Assembly (NCBI GenBank): GCA_963744905.1
Contig: CAVUUV010000002.1
Span: 186,001-250,000, forward strand
DNA: 64,000 bases
Direction: 5' to 3'
From: DATFFO01 sp963744905
Lineage (GTDB): Bacteria; Actinomycetota; Acidimicrobiia; Spongiisociales; ZC4RG35
The notes under the pieces were generated by a model that was given only the letters and a program-made list of their open reading frames with translations, had not been told where the DNA came from and ran no database searches. Within the stretch, counting starts at the first letter, position 1. Each line of letters starts with the position of its first letter. This document shows, one piece after another, positions 17,231-27,146 of this stretch. The translations under genes were made by a program, and so were the position numbers.

Positions 17231-18487
17231 TTAGTCGTCGGTCCTCGTGATCTTGGCTCCCAACGAGGCCAGCCTGCCCACGAAGTCTTCGTAACCGCGG
17301 TCGATGTGCTCAATACCTTCGACCACGGTGGTCCCGTCGGCCCGCAGACCTGCCAGCACCACCGCCGCCCCGGCTCGGATGTCGTGGGCGAGCACAGGGC
17401 ATCCCGAGAGCTGGGGAACGCCCCGCACCACGGCATGCTGCCATTCCGTGGTGATGTCCGCCCCCATCCGGGTCAGCTCACCGATATAGCGGAAACGGGC
17501 GTCATAGATGTTCTCGGTGATTATCGAGGTGCCCTCGGCCACCGCCAGCAGAGCCACCATCTGTGGGTGCATGTCTGTGTGAAACCCCGGGTAGGGAAGA
17601 GTGGCGAAGTCGACTGCGATGGGCCGCTCCGGTCCCCGAACCCGCAACCAGCCCTCGCCGCGATCGACCTCCGACCCGCTCTCGACGAGCTTGCGCAGTT
17701 CCATGCGGAGATGGTCTGGCACGCAGCCGGTGACGGTGACGTCGCCACCGGTGATTCCCGCCGCCACGGCGTAGGTGCCGGCCTCGAGCCGATCAGGAAC
17801 CACGTCATGGGAGGCAGGCTCGAGCCGGTCCACCCCGTCGATGTGAATAATGGCCTCGCCCTCTCCGCGAATCTCGGCGCCCATCGCTCTCAGCTGGCGC
17901 ACCAGGTCCTGGATCTCGGGCTCCCGGGCGGCATTGACGATGGCGGTATGGCCCCTGGCGAGGACGGAGGCGAAGATCAGGTTCTCGGTGGCTCCGACGG
18001 AGGGGAAGGGCAGCTCGATCTCGGCTCCCTCCAGGCGCCCCTTCACGTCGCCGATCAGCTCCCCGTGGACCAGCTCGAAGGTGGCTCCCATCCGCTCCAG
18101 ACCGTCGAGATGGAAATCTATCGGCCGGGCCCCGAGGTCGTCGCCGCCCGGTTGTGCCACCCGTGCCGTCCCGCAACGGGCCAGGAGCGGTCCCAGGACG
18201 ATTATCGAGGCCCGCATCCGACGAACCAGGTGCAGGGGGGCCTCGGGACGGGGCGCGTCGGGTACCACGATCAACAGGTCGTGAGCGTCCCGCTCGACAT
18301 GGCATCCGACGTGGCCCAGCACCTCACCCATCAAGGAGACGTCGAGGATGTCGGGTATGTTGCCGAGTCGGTGACGCCCCGGTGCAAGGAGGCAGGCCGC
18401 CATCTCCTTGAGTACGGCGTTCTTGGCTCCGAGGACGCCGACGGTCCCGTGGACGGCGGGACCGCCCTCGACGATGATCTGAGCCAT
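17231..18487 (-). CDS. murA: UDP-N-acetylglucosamine 1-carboxyvinyltransferase (MurA), Asp-type active site
   Basis: First committed step of peptidoglycan synthesis, transferring enolpyruvate from PEP to UDP-GlcNAc. The protein is 418 residues from ATG 18487; the frame stays open upstream but that part has no homology-like content. GAKNAVLKEMAA and TLPYPGFHTDMHPQMVALL are typical. The loop that usually reads GGCAIGARP is GGDDLGARP here, so the fosfomycin-reactive Cys is Asp (about residue 116), as in Mycobacterium tuberculosis. It abuts the SpoIID-like gene and is divergent from rpiB (75-base gap). Confidence 0.95.
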   Translation of the reverse strand: MAQIIVEGGPAVHGTVGVLGAKNAVLKEMAACLLAPGRHRLGNIPDILDVSLMGEVLGHVGCHVERDAHDLLIVVPDAPRPEAPLHLVRRMRASIIVLGPLLARCGTARVAQPGGDDLGARPIDFHLDGLERMGATFELVHGELIGDVKGRLEGAEIELPFPSVGATENLIFASVLARGHTAIVNAAREPEIQDLVRQLRAMGAEIRGEGEAIIHIDGVDRLEPASHDVVPDRLEAGTYAVAAGITGGDVTVTGCVPDHLRMELRKLVESGSEVDRGEGWLRVRGPERPIAVDFATLPYPGFHTDMHPQMVALLAVAEGTSIITENIYDARFRYIGELTRMGADITTEWQHAVVRGVPQLSGCPVLAHDIRAGAAVVLAGLRADGTTVVEGIEHIDRGYEDFVGRLASLGAKITRTDD

Positions 18488-18562
18488 TGCCAGGAGTGTA
18501 CGGGCTGAGAGGCGGTTGCCCATTCTGCCGGGCGACAACGCATCCGTCACTACCCTGCCGGT

Positions 18563-19003
18563 ATGCGCATCGCCCTCGCCTCCGATCACGCCGGGTATCA
18601 GCTCAAGGAGCACCTGTCGTCCTGGCTCACCGAGGCGGGACATGCCGTCTACGACCTGGGCACTCATTCCACCGAGCCGGTCGACTATCCCGACTACGCC
18701 GCCGCGGCTGCCAGGGCGGTACTCGACGGCAGGGCCAACCGGGCCATCGTCGTGTGTGGATCGGGAGCCGGAGCCTGCATCGCCGCCAACAAGCTGCACG
18801 GAATCAGGGCTTCCATTGCCCACGACACCTACACGGCCCATCAGATGGTCGAGCACGACAACGTCAACGTGTTGTGTCTCGGGTCACGGGTGGTGGGAGA
18901 GCTCCTGGCCGAGGCCGTGGTGGAGTCGTTCCTCAACGCCAAGTTCAGCGGGGAGGAACGGCATGTGCGCCGTCTGGAGAAGGTCCAGGCCCTGGAGGAG
19001 TGA
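18563..19003 (+). CDS. rpiB: Ribose-5-phosphate isomerase B
   Basis: Interconverts ribose-5-phosphate and ribulose-5-phosphate. The 146 residues have the RpiB/LacAB signature: IALASDHAGYQLKEHL, VDYPDYA, VVCGSGAGACIAANKLHGIRA and HDNVNVLCLGSRVVG. The catalytic position in the CGSG loop holds Cys, as in the Mycobacterium-independent main RpiB type; the exact subtype needs alignment. It stands alone, convergent with the thioredoxin-like gene. Confidence 0.94.
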   Translation: MRIALASDHAGYQLKEHLSSWLTEAGHAVYDLGTHSTEPVDYPDYAAAAARAVLDGRANRAIVVCGSGAGACIAANKLHGIRASIAHDTYTAHQMVEHDNVNVLCLGSRVVGELLAEAVVESFLNAKFSGEERHVRRLEKVQALEE

Positions 19004-19010
19004 CCGGCCC

Positions 19011-19622
19011 TCAGCCCGCTGCCGCGGTCTGGAACAGAGTCGAGAGACCGGAGGTGGGGACCTCTCCCGCCACCCGGGCAATCACGTTGTTGTCCCCGTC
19101 CAGCAATACCCACAGCGGGGTGCTGGATAGCCCGAAGGCGGAGGCAGCCGAGTTGTTGCGATCGTCCTGTATCACCGGAAGCGGCCACCCCTCACCCTCC
19201 AGCCACTGCTGGGGCGGCCAGTTGCCGCGCACCCGGGCCACCAGAGTGGAGACCGAGTAGAAGTCGACGTCGGCCGGCTTGCTTCCCGTGCCCAGCCAGG
19301 ACACGATGCGGGGAACCTCGGCCTGGCAGTGAGGGCACCAGTGGGCGAGAAGGATCACGACCTTGCTCCGTCCGTCGGGGCCGATGGTGACCGTGGAACC
19401 GTCGAAGTCGGTCCCGGTCACGGTCGGTGCGGTCATGCCAACCGCCACGTCGTTGGCGGTGGCGCCGTCGAAAGTGGGAAGGTCGGGGCCGTCTACAGTC
19501 ACTTGGCCGAAAACGTCGGCCTCGTTGACCGATCCCCCGCTGGTGGCGGAGATGGCGATGGCCACGACGAGGCCCAGGCCGAGGACACCGCCCAGGATTC
19601 CCAGGATGAGTTTGCTGTTCAT
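19011..19622 (-). CDS. Membrane-anchored TlpA-like thiol-disulfide redoxin
   Basis: 203 residues: N-terminal signal/anchor helix (LILGILGGVLGLGLVVAIAI), then an extracytoplasmic thioredoxin fold with AHWCPHCQAEVPRI (CPHC active site, about residue 113) and a cis-Pro region GLSSTPLWVLLDGD. It overlaps the DsbB-like gene upstream by four bases (ATGA). Together they look like an extracytoplasmic thiol oxidation module in which DsbB reoxidises this redoxin; the direction of electron flow is inferred. Confidence 0.88.
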   Translation of the reverse strand: MNSKLILGILGGVLGLGLVVAIAISATSGGSVNEADVFGQVTVDGPDLPTFDGATANDVAVGMTAPTVTGTDFDGSTVTIGPDGRSKVVILLAHWCPHCQAEVPRIVSWLGTGSKPADVDFYSVSTLVARVRGNWPPQQWLEGEGWPLPVIQDDRNNSAASAFGLSSTPLWVLLDGDNNVIARVAGEVPTSGLSTLFQTAAAG

Positions 19623-20158
19623 GTTGGTCTGCCCTCAGGGTCGGAGTCGGAACTGAAGAATGCCAAGAGCACGGAGATAAGGAGAAATCCGGCCAGGGCC
19701 ATGACGGGTATCGAGACGAAGCCGAAGGCGTTCACCCACTTGGCATAACAGGGGTTGGCCGGATCACAGGCGAAGCCGCCCTGAAGCGCCGTGACGTTCT
19801 GGATCAGGATGTGCCAGATGCTGATCCCCAGCCCGATCAGAGACAGGGGGAGGCCGTAGAAACGGAGCATCCGGTCCCGACGAAGGGCCCCCACGAGAAG
19901 GATCACGGCCAGTGAATACATGGCGATGCGCTGATACCAGCACAGCTTGCAGGGGGTGAAGCCGTAGCCCTCGGAGTAGATCAGCGATCCCACCATCGAC
20001 GAGAACGCCACCGTCCATGCCAGCCAGCGACTGGCGTCGGCGACGCCGGCCCGGCTCCCGGCTGGAGCGAAGAACCGGACGCCCAACGCGGTCAGGGCCA
20101 GCGCCACGGCGACCAGCGCCATGGCGGCGGTGAACCGGCTGTAGGCGAGTACGTTCAT
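19619..20158 (-). CDS. dsbB: DsbB-family disulfide bond formation protein
   Basis: 179 residues with four membrane helices. The first Cys pair is FTPCKLCWYQRIAMYSLAV, the quinone-proximal CxxC of the DsbB/BdbC family, and the second is GGFACDPANPCYAKWVN. Such proteins pass electrons from a thiol oxidoreductase to quinone, here presumably menaquinone. It precedes and overlaps the redoxin gene; the tRNA-Glu gene lies just upstream on the same strand. Confidence 0.87.
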   Translation of the reverse strand: MNVLAYSRFTAAMALVAVALALTALGVRFFAPAGSRAGVADASRWLAWTVAFSSMVGSLIYSEGYGFTPCKLCWYQRIAMYSLAVILLVGALRRDRMLRFYGLPLSLIGLGISIWHILIQNVTALQGGFACDPANPCYAKWVNAFGFVSIPVMALAGFLLISVLLAFFSSDSDPEGRPT

Positions 20159-20192
20159 ATCCTCTGAGTCTGGTATTGAATGTCCTTGGGAG

Positions 20193-20265
20193 CAGCCCCG
20201 ACCGGATTCGAACCGGCGTTTCCGGCTTGAAAGGCCGGCGTCCTAGGCCTCTGGACGACGGGGCC
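20193..20265 (-). tRNA. tRNA-Glu (anticodon UUC)
   Basis: Read on the minus strand, the 73-base sequence folds as a cloverleaf: acceptor GGCCCCG with CGGGGCT, anticodon stem CCGGC/GCCGG around loop CTTTCAA (anticodon TTC), and a T arm CCGGTTCGAATCCGG. The CCA end is not encoded. It lies 48 bases downstream of the gltX stop on the same strand, so tRNA and its synthetase are probably co-transcribed. Confidence 0.95.
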
Positions 20266-20313
20266 CTGCGGCGGGAATGGTATCGGGACGCCGATCTGAG
20301 CGCACAACTACCC

Positions 20314-21738
20314 CTATTCGCCCGCCAGCAGCAGTCGGGCCCGGGAGATTCTCGCCAACGAAACCCGACGACCCAGGGCGGCCAGCGACTCGAACAGGGG
20401 CGGGCTGACCGAGGACCCAGTGATTGCAACCCGGACCGGCTGAAATACCTTCCCCGCTCCTCGATCGAGCTTTTCGGGAAGTGAGCGCATCGCCTCCTCG
20501 ATCGTCCCGGCGTCCCAGGCCTCGATCGACTCGAGAGTCTGGTGAACGGTTTCGAGTATCAAGTCGACTCCGTCCTTGCCCATGACCTTGTCCCACGATC
20601 TCACGTCGTAGGAGATGGCCTCCCGGAACAGGAACTCGGTCTGTTCGAGCGCCTCCGGCATCAGCTTGGTCCGCTCCTGCACCAGGGGTGCCAGGTCGAG
20701 GAAGGCACTCCAGGTGTCGTCGTCGACCGGCCCGAACCTGTCCTCGGCCAGTGGCCTGACCCGCCGGGTGAACTCGGCGGGATCCATAGCCCTGATGTAC
20801 TCCCCGTTCATCCAGGCCAGCTTGTCGAGATCGAACACGGCCGGGTTCTTCTGCACATCGGCCAGATCGAACCGCTCGATGGCCAGGGTCGTCGGAAAGA
20901 TGGTCCGGTCGTCGCCAGGGGACCAGCCCAGCAGGCTGAGGTAATTGACCATTGCCTCGGCCAGATATCCGGCCGAGCGGAAGTCGATCACCGAGGTGGC
21001 ACCGTGGCGCTTGGACAACTTCTTGCCATCGGTCCCGAACAGGAGGGGAAGGTGGGCGTAGACGGCTTCGGGGGCACCCAGGGCCCGGGTGATGAGGATG
21101 TGCTTGGGCGTAGATGAGAGGAGATCCTCGCCTCGGGCCACGTGAGTTATCTGGTAGTCGACGTCGTCCACGGTCGACGCCAGCTGATAGGTGGGCGTTC
21201 CGTCGCTGCGGAGGATGATGAAGTCGTCTATGGAGTCGGGCTCGAACCTCATCTCGCCGCGCACGAGATCGACAAAGGAGACGGCTTCATCCTGGGGGAT
21301 CGAAAAGCGGATGGCTCCGGAGCCTCTCGCCCGCTCGGGACGGCGGATGTAGTGACCCGGGTGCTTACCCTCACTCTGGGCCTGTGATCGGAGAGCGTCC
21401 AACTCCTCGGGGCTGCGATCGTCGTGGTAGGCGAGTCCCTCCTCGACCAGGGACTCGGCCACCGCCCGGTATCGATCGAAGCGGGCGGACTGGCGATACT
21501 CACCATGAGGGCCTTCCACCTCCACCCCCTCGTCCCAGTCCAGTCCCAGCCAACGCAGACTATCGAGGATGTTGGCCTCGAACTCCGCCGTGGAACGGGC
21601 CCGGTCGGTGTCGTCGATTCGCACGATGAAGGTCCCGCCGCAGTGACGGGCGTACAGCCAATTGAACAGCGCCGCACGAGCGGTTCCCACGTGAAGATTC
21701 CCCGTCGGCGACGGGGCGACACGAACCCGGACCGTCAC
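20314..21738 (-). CDS. gltX: Glutamyl-tRNA synthetase
   Basis: 474 residues. Class I signature in APSPTGNLHVGTARAALFNW (HIGH-like HVGT) with RIDDTDRARS following, and the KMSKS-equivalent KLSKRHGAT about residue 245. The C-terminal anticodon-binding region ends SLARISRARLLLAGE. It charges tRNA-Glu, and the cognate tRNA gene sits directly downstream. Its start overlaps the end of the FAH-family gene by four bases. Confidence 0.97.
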   Translation of the reverse strand: MTVRVRVAPSPTGNLHVGTARAALFNWLYARHCGGTFIVRIDDTDRARSTAEFEANILDSLRWLGLDWDEGVEVEGPHGEYRQSARFDRYRAVAESLVEEGLAYHDDRSPEELDALRSQAQSEGKHPGHYIRRPERARGSGAIRFSIPQDEAVSFVDLVRGEMRFEPDSIDDFIILRSDGTPTYQLASTVDDVDYQITHVARGEDLLSSTPKHILITRALGAPEAVYAHLPLLFGTDGKKLSKRHGATSVIDFRSAGYLAEAMVNYLSLLGWSPGDDRTIFPTTLAIERFDLADVQKNPAVFDLDKLAWMNGEYIRAMDPAEFTRRVRPLAEDRFGPVDDDTWSAFLDLAPLVQERTKLMPEALEQTEFLFREAISYDVRSWDKVMGKDGVDLILETVHQTLESIEAWDAGTIEEAMRSLPEKLDRGAGKVFQPVRVAITGSSVSPPLFESLAALGRRVSLARISRARLLLAGE

Positions 21739-22511
21739 GATCGGGCGGTCCCCGGAGCCACCACCCGATTGGATAGGGTCCCGATCCCGTCCACCTCGAT
21801 CTCCATGACGTCACCCGGTTCGACCGGGCCAATTCCCGAGGGAGTCCCGGTCATCACCACGTCGCCCGGGAGCAGGGTCATGACTGCGGTGATGAACTCC
21901 AGTATCTCCGCCACCCCGAACACCATGTCGGCGGTGAACCCTGCCTGTCGCACCTCACCGTTGACCCGGGAGATCACCGCCAGACGCTCGAGCGGATCGA
22001 GTTCGGTCTCGATGGCGGGGCCGAGAGGACAGAACGTGTCGAAACCCTTGGCCCTGGTCCACTGGCCGTCACGTTGCTGTAGATCCCGGGCGGTGACGTC
22101 ATTGCCGGCGGTGTAGCCGAATACGTACCGGGAGGCGTCCTCGGCCCGGATGTTGTGGGCCACACGGCCGATGACCACGGCCAGTTCCGCCTCGTGATGG
22201 ACCTCGCGGCTGATCCGGGGATAGACCACCGGGGCATTGGGGCCCACCACCGCCGTGGCCGGCTTCATGAAGATGAGCGGCTCCTGGGGGATATCGGACT
22301 CCGTTTCCTCGGCATGGTCGGCGTAGTTCTTGCCCACGCACACGACCTTGGAAGGAAGCACCGGGGCCAGCAGTTGCACGGACTCCCAGGGGATGAGGGT
22401 CTCGGTCGGCTCCCAGGCCACAAACGGCGAGCCCTGATACAGGGTCACGCCCTCTGCTTCGGCCAGCCCGTAGGCGATGTCGTCGCCGGCCTTGAATCTG
22501 ACGATCTTCAT
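21735..22511 (-). CDS. Fumarylacetoacetate hydrolase-family protein
   Basis: 258 residues of the FAH fold: CVGKNYADHAEETESDIP, then HHEAELAVVIGR (metal-binding E-x-E), FGYTAGNDVTARDLQQRDGQW, KGFDTFCPLGPAIE and GDVVMTGTPSGIGPVEPGD. These enzymes hydrolyse or decarboxylate acyl-pyruvate-type compounds; oxaloacetate decarboxylase/acylpyruvase activity is possible. It is translationally coupled to gltX, which says little about function. Confidence 0.88.
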   Translation of the reverse strand: MKIVRFKAGDDIAYGLAEAEGVTLYQGSPFVAWEPTETLIPWESVQLLAPVLPSKVVCVGKNYADHAEETESDIPQEPLIFMKPATAVVGPNAPVVYPRISREVHHEAELAVVIGRVAHNIRAEDASRYVFGYTAGNDVTARDLQQRDGQWTRAKGFDTFCPLGPAIETELDPLERLAVISRVNGEVRQAGFTADMVFGVAEILEFITAVMTLLPGDVVMTGTPSGIGPVEPGDVMEIEVDGIGTLSNRVVAPGTARS

Positions 22512-22572
22512 GAGGGCGCGAAGGGTAGACGCCGCCCAGCCTCGTCCCCATACTCGGGCGGTCCGTCTCAGC

Positions 22573-25109
22573 TCACTTGGTCTGGGCTGTGGCTGTGTCG
22601 GATGGCTCGCTCTCGCCCACGCCGTTCACGGCGGTGACGTAGTAGACGTAGTTGGTCTTCCGCGAGTCGGAGGGGCGTCCTTGTAGGTGGTCGTGCCGGC
22701 TGGCACGCTGCCTTGGAACACGATTCGCCCCGGCGCTGGTGCCCGGTAGATGTCGTAATCGAGTGATGGGCCGAGCCGCCGTCGTCGGCCGGAGGCGTCC
22801 ACGTGAGCTGGATGTTGCGTCCCCTGGTTTCAGCCGTCAGGTTGGTCGGGGCACCGGGAACCGTGGCCGCAGGAGCGGCGGCCGGAGTAGCCGACGCCTC
22901 GTTGGACGGATCGCTGGAGCCGACATCGTTGACCGCCTTCACCTCGTAGTAATAGGTGGTGCCATTGGTCACAGCCGCATCGGAGTAGGAAGTCTGCACC
23001 CCGAGTGACGTCAGCAACGACTCTCCACCCGAAGCTGTCCCCCGCCACACCTCGTAACCGCTGATGGCCGAACCACCATCACTGGCAGAAGCCGTCCAGG
23101 ACAGATCCACCACACCGTCCCCGGCCGCGGCGGCCAGGTTGGTAGGGGGAGCCGGGGCCGTGGCCGTGGATGTTGCCGTGGGCGTGGCCGATACCTCGTT
23201 GGAAGGAACGCTGGAGCCGACCGAGTTGACCGCCTTCACCTCGTAGTAATAGGTAATGCCGTTGGTCACAGCCGCGTCGGAATAGGAAGTCTGGGTCCCG
23301 AGGAAGGACGCCAGCAACGTCTCCCCACCCGAAGTCGTCCCCCGCCACACCTGGTAACCGGTGATCGCCGAGCCACCGTCACTGGCGGGAGCCGTCCAGG
23401 TCAGATCCACCACACCGTCCCCGGCCGTAGCCGCCAGGTTGGTGGGAGCATCCGGGGCCGTGGCCGTAACCGTGGCGCCGGGCACCGCCTGCCAATTCCA
23501 CGTCCTCCAGTCCATTCCCGTCGAATCGGTCGATGCGACATTCCACTGCCCGGACAGCCACACCGCTCCAGTGGAGCCGGTGGGATCGGCCACCGGGTCG
23601 GCCGAGGCGCCCGAATAGTCACCCCATCTACACGGGGGCCCGTAGGGCGAGGCGCAGGTGAAGTCGACGTTGGAGCCCGGAGACTGCTTTACCAGGACGA
23701 ATCCGGATTGGGGATCGGCCCCGACCTTGGAGACCATCTGGAGGGCGGGGTACTCAGAGGAAGAGGAAGTGTTGAAGCCCATCACCATGCTCTGACCGAA
23801 GGCGGCCGAGGCGCCGTTGACGGCCCGATCGGGAGAGACGGCTCCGTTCCACACGTACAGACTCGAACTGGTTGCCTTGCCCGATTGGAGCAGGGTGCTG
23901 CTCGCCGGATCGATCTCGTACCAGCGTTCCTCCGAACCGGCGCCGCCGAACACGGCGTGAGCCGTCCACACGGCCATCTTGCCGCCATGGGCCGGATCGA
24001 CTCCGCTGACTGCTCGCTCCAACCGCCCATCGAGAGTGTCCAGTACCGGGCCCCCCGGCTGGGGAGCATTGGCCGGAACCGAGTAAGAAGGCACCGGGAT
24101 CGTGCGCGGCGCCCCTAGTGCGGCGCCGCCGGTGGCGTTCTTGGTGACGGCGAAAGCCGTCAGGTAGTTGGCAGACCCGGCGCTCACATCGGGAGCGGCC
24201 ACTACCCAACCGGTACCGCTGGGATCGGTCTGGACAGCGGGAACCGGCGTGGTGGCGTCGCTGCCGTTGGCGTTCGTCAGGCCCTTGAAGGCCCCAGCCT
24301 GGAACTGGGAGGGATCGGGGCACGAGGAGAGCGGGCCGGCCGGGGGCTTGGATATCCAGGCCAGGTCGGAACCCGAATACAGCAACTGGAGCAGGAAGAC
24401 GTTGGATCCGATCAGGATGAAGTCCTTGCTGAGGCCGAGCTTGGGATAGTCGGGCAGATAGTTGCTCCCATAGCCGAAACCCGCCACGTACTTGCAGAAG
24501 TCGGCCGCGCTCTGAGGGTGATCGTTGAGACTCCAGCCGACCCCGAACTGGTTGGTGTTGAAGTCCAAAATGGAGTAGTAGAACAGACCGGTGTCGGGAT
24601 CCCAGGCGATCTGGGGATCCGACAGCTCAGACTGCGGGAGACCGGTCAGGTCCTGCATGGTCCCCTGGGAGACCAGGTTGCCCGACCGGTCGTAGATGCC
24701 GTAGCGAAGATTGATCAGCTCGATGTAGCTGTTGAGGGCCGACGGCGCCGGTGGGATCGGGAGGGGCGAGATCGGTCTCGTATTGGCCGTCCCAGCTCGG
24801 CCCGGCCAGAGGTTCACTGACCGCAGGTGAGGCCAGGGATGTGCGGCCGCCGGCACTGGCGGATGCCCGCTCGTTGGCCAAAGCCTTGGAATGGGCCAGC
24901 GCTTGCGGGTTTATGGGGAGGTAAGAAGGCCTGTGTGCGGCACCCTGCGCTCCGCCCGTGGAGCCATTTCCGGAGGGAGAAACAAAGCTCAGCGTCCCCT
25001 GGGTCTGCTGCACCCCTGCGGTGGCTTGAGCTTCGGAGGCGGCAGCAGATCCCGCCGCGACGAGACTCAGTAATGCGAGGACGGCGCCGAGGCGCTTCAG
25101 CAGACCCAT
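22573..25109 (-). pseudogene. Secreted fibronectin type III protein, broken by several single-base indels
   Basis: The intact protein can be reconstructed across frames. It starts at ATG 25109 (GGAGGAG upstream) with signal peptide MGLLKRLGAVLALLSLVAAG, continues into DLAPPDPTGAVGP, shifts frame near 24731-24740 into NSYIELINLRYGIYDRSG, then has a large propeller-like or unassigned domain (PQIAWDPDTGLFYYSILDF) and FN3 modules with PTNLAATAGDGVVDLTW, TYYYEVKAVN and SNEVSATP. Near 22760 and 22670 at least three more indels break the third FN3 domain; the restored end is YVYYVTAVNGVGESEPSD...TK with its stop at 22573. Indels lie in or near C/G runs, so sequencing error is as likely as decay. Confidence 0.7.
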
Positions 25110-25281
25110 CAAGTACTCCTCCAGTCAGGCCATTACATGATGGCACTCATGCCTGGTGTGTCTAGGGACCCAAGGACTCATTGACCCGCCCCCGCTCCAA
25201 CTCGCGACCCGGTTCGCCCATCCTTCCCCTAAGGCGTCGAGTCCGAGCCCTTCTTCCGTTCCTCCCGATCCAGGCCCCGCT

Positions 25282-27045
25282 CTAAAACAATCCCACCACG
25301 TTGCCGGCGTCGTCGATGTCGACCTTCATGAAGGCGGGGGTGGCTCCCAGGCCGGGCATGGTGCGCATCTCGCCCAGAAGGGGGTAGATGAAGCCGGCAC
25401 CCACCGATGCCCTCACCTCTCGCACCGGGACGGTGAAGCCCCTGGGAGCGCCTTTCAGGGACGGGTCGTGAGAGATGGAGAGGTGGGTCTTGGCCATGCA
25501 GATGGGGAGATAACCGAAGCCCGCCTTCTCGAACTCGGCCACCTGTCGCTCGGCGGTGGACGAGTACTCGACGTCCCCCGCCCCGTAGATCTCCTTGGCG
25601 ATGATCTCGATCTTCTCCTTGATCGACATGTTGAGCGGATACAGGTAGGAGAACTCGTTGGGCTCGTCACAGGCCTTGACCACCGCCTCGGCCAGAGCAG
25701 TGGCCCCCTGGCCACCCTGGGCCCAGTGCTCGGCCAGGACCGCGTCGAAGGCACCAGCTTCCAGGGCCTTGCGGCGGATCAGGTCGATCTCGGCCCAGGT
25801 GTCGGTGGGGAACGAGTTGATCGCCACCACCACCGGCACCCCATAGCGCTTGGCATTGTGGATGTGTGCCTCCAGATTGGGCATGCCTGCCTGGAGCAGG
25901 GAGAGGTTCTCCTCGGTGTAGGCCTTGTCGAGTGGCCTGCCCAGCACCACCCTGGGACCGCCACCGTGTGTCTTGAGAGCCCGAACCGTGGCCACGAGCA
26001 CCACACAGTCAGGGCTGAGGCCCGAGGTACGGCACTTGATGTCCATGAACTTCTCCATGCCCATGTCGGCCCCGAAGCCCGATTCGGTTACGACGTACTC
26101 GCCCAGGTGGAGGGCAACCCGATCGGCCAGAATCGACGAGTTGCCGTGGGCGATGTTGGCGAAGGGGCCGGCGTGGACGAAGGCGGCCTGGCCCTCCAGG
26201 GTCTGCATCAGGGTCGGATGGAGGGTGTCCTTCATCAGCACAGTGACCGCCCCGGCGATGCCCAGGTCGGCCAGCGTCAGCGGCTCGCCCGACTTGGAGG
26301 TGCCGAACACCACCCTGGAGACGCGCTCGCGCAGGTTGCGGAGCGCCGAGGCGTAGGAGTCCCCGTCGACCAGGGCGAGGATCGCCATCAACTCGGAGGC
26401 AACGGTGATGTCGAAACCGGTCTCCCGGGGTCGACCATCGGCCTTGCCGCCCAACCCGACGACCACCTGACGAAGAGCCCGGTCGTTTATGTCGACGACC
26501 CGGTTCCACTGCAGGTTGAACACATCGATTCCCAGGCGTTGCAGGCCGAGGTCGGCCAATCCGGAGTCGGTGAGACGGGACTCGTGGAACCAGCGGGCGT
26601 CGATGGCCGCCGCCACCATGTTGTGGGCGGCGCCGATGGCGTGGATGTCGCCGGTGAGGTGGAGGTTGAACTCGTCCATGGGGACGACCTGGCTGTAGCC
26701 ACCGCCCGCAGCACCACCCTTGATCCCGAAGGTGGGGCCCATCGACGGCTGGCGGATGCAGGCGATGGCCTCCTTGCCGATCGCCCCCAGCGCCTGGGTG
26801 AGCCCGACGGTCGTGGTCGTCTTGCCCTCGCCCAGGGGCGTAGGGGTGATTGCGGTGACGTCGACGTATTTGCCTCGGGGGTTGGCTCCTATCCGCTTGA
26901 GCGCGTCCAGGTGGACCTTGGCCTTGGTCGGGCCGTAGGGAATGAGCTCATCGGGAAGCAGGCCGATGCGCTCGGCGATCTCTCCCAGGGGACTGAGAGT
27001 CGCTGCTCGGGCGATGTCGATGTCGGCGGGGACGGTGCCGCCCAT
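25282..27045 (-). CDS. fhs: Formate-tetrahydrofolate ligase
   Basis: ATP-dependent formation of 10-formyl-THF from formate. 587 residues, slightly longer than typical (about 555-560). TPTPLGEGKTTTTVGLTQAL is the nucleotide-binding loop; RQPSMGPTFGIKGGAAGGGY and MDEFNLHLTGDIHAIGAAHN are family signatures. It may feed, or drain, one-carbon units handled by the GcvT-like enzyme at 30.5-31.7 kb. It is divergent from the reductase fusion across about 100 bases. The gap 25113-25281 downstream shows nothing else. Confidence 0.96.
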   Translation of the reverse strand: MGGTVPADIDIARAATLSPLGEIAERIGLLPDELIPYGPTKAKVHLDALKRIGANPRGKYVDVTAITPTPLGEGKTTTTVGLTQALGAIGKEAIACIRQPSMGPTFGIKGGAAGGGYSQVVPMDEFNLHLTGDIHAIGAAHNMVAAAIDARWFHESRLTDSGLADLGLQRLGIDVFNLQWNRVVDINDRALRQVVVGLGGKADGRPRETGFDITVASELMAILALVDGDSYASALRNLRERVSRVVFGTSKSGEPLTLADLGIAGAVTVLMKDTLHPTLMQTLEGQAAFVHAGPFANIAHGNSSILADRVALHLGEYVVTESGFGADMGMEKFMDIKCRTSGLSPDCVVLVATVRALKTHGGGPRVVLGRPLDKAYTEENLSLLQAGMPNLEAHIHNAKRYGVPVVVAINSFPTDTWAEIDLIRRKALEAGAFDAVLAEHWAQGGQGATALAEAVVKACDEPNEFSYLYPLNMSIKEKIEIIAKEIYGAGDVEYSSTAERQVAEFEKAGFGYLPICMAKTHLSISHDPSLKGAPRGFTVPVREVRASVGAGFIYPLLGEMRTMPGLGATPAFMKVDIDDAGNVVGLF

Positions 27046-27146
27046 GACTGGTTCCTCCTATCGAGTCCGATCCACCGTAGCCCAGGATGGCTTTCTGCTC
27101 ATCCCCTGCATCGGTTCACTTTCATCGGCCCGAACAGGAGAGGTGG

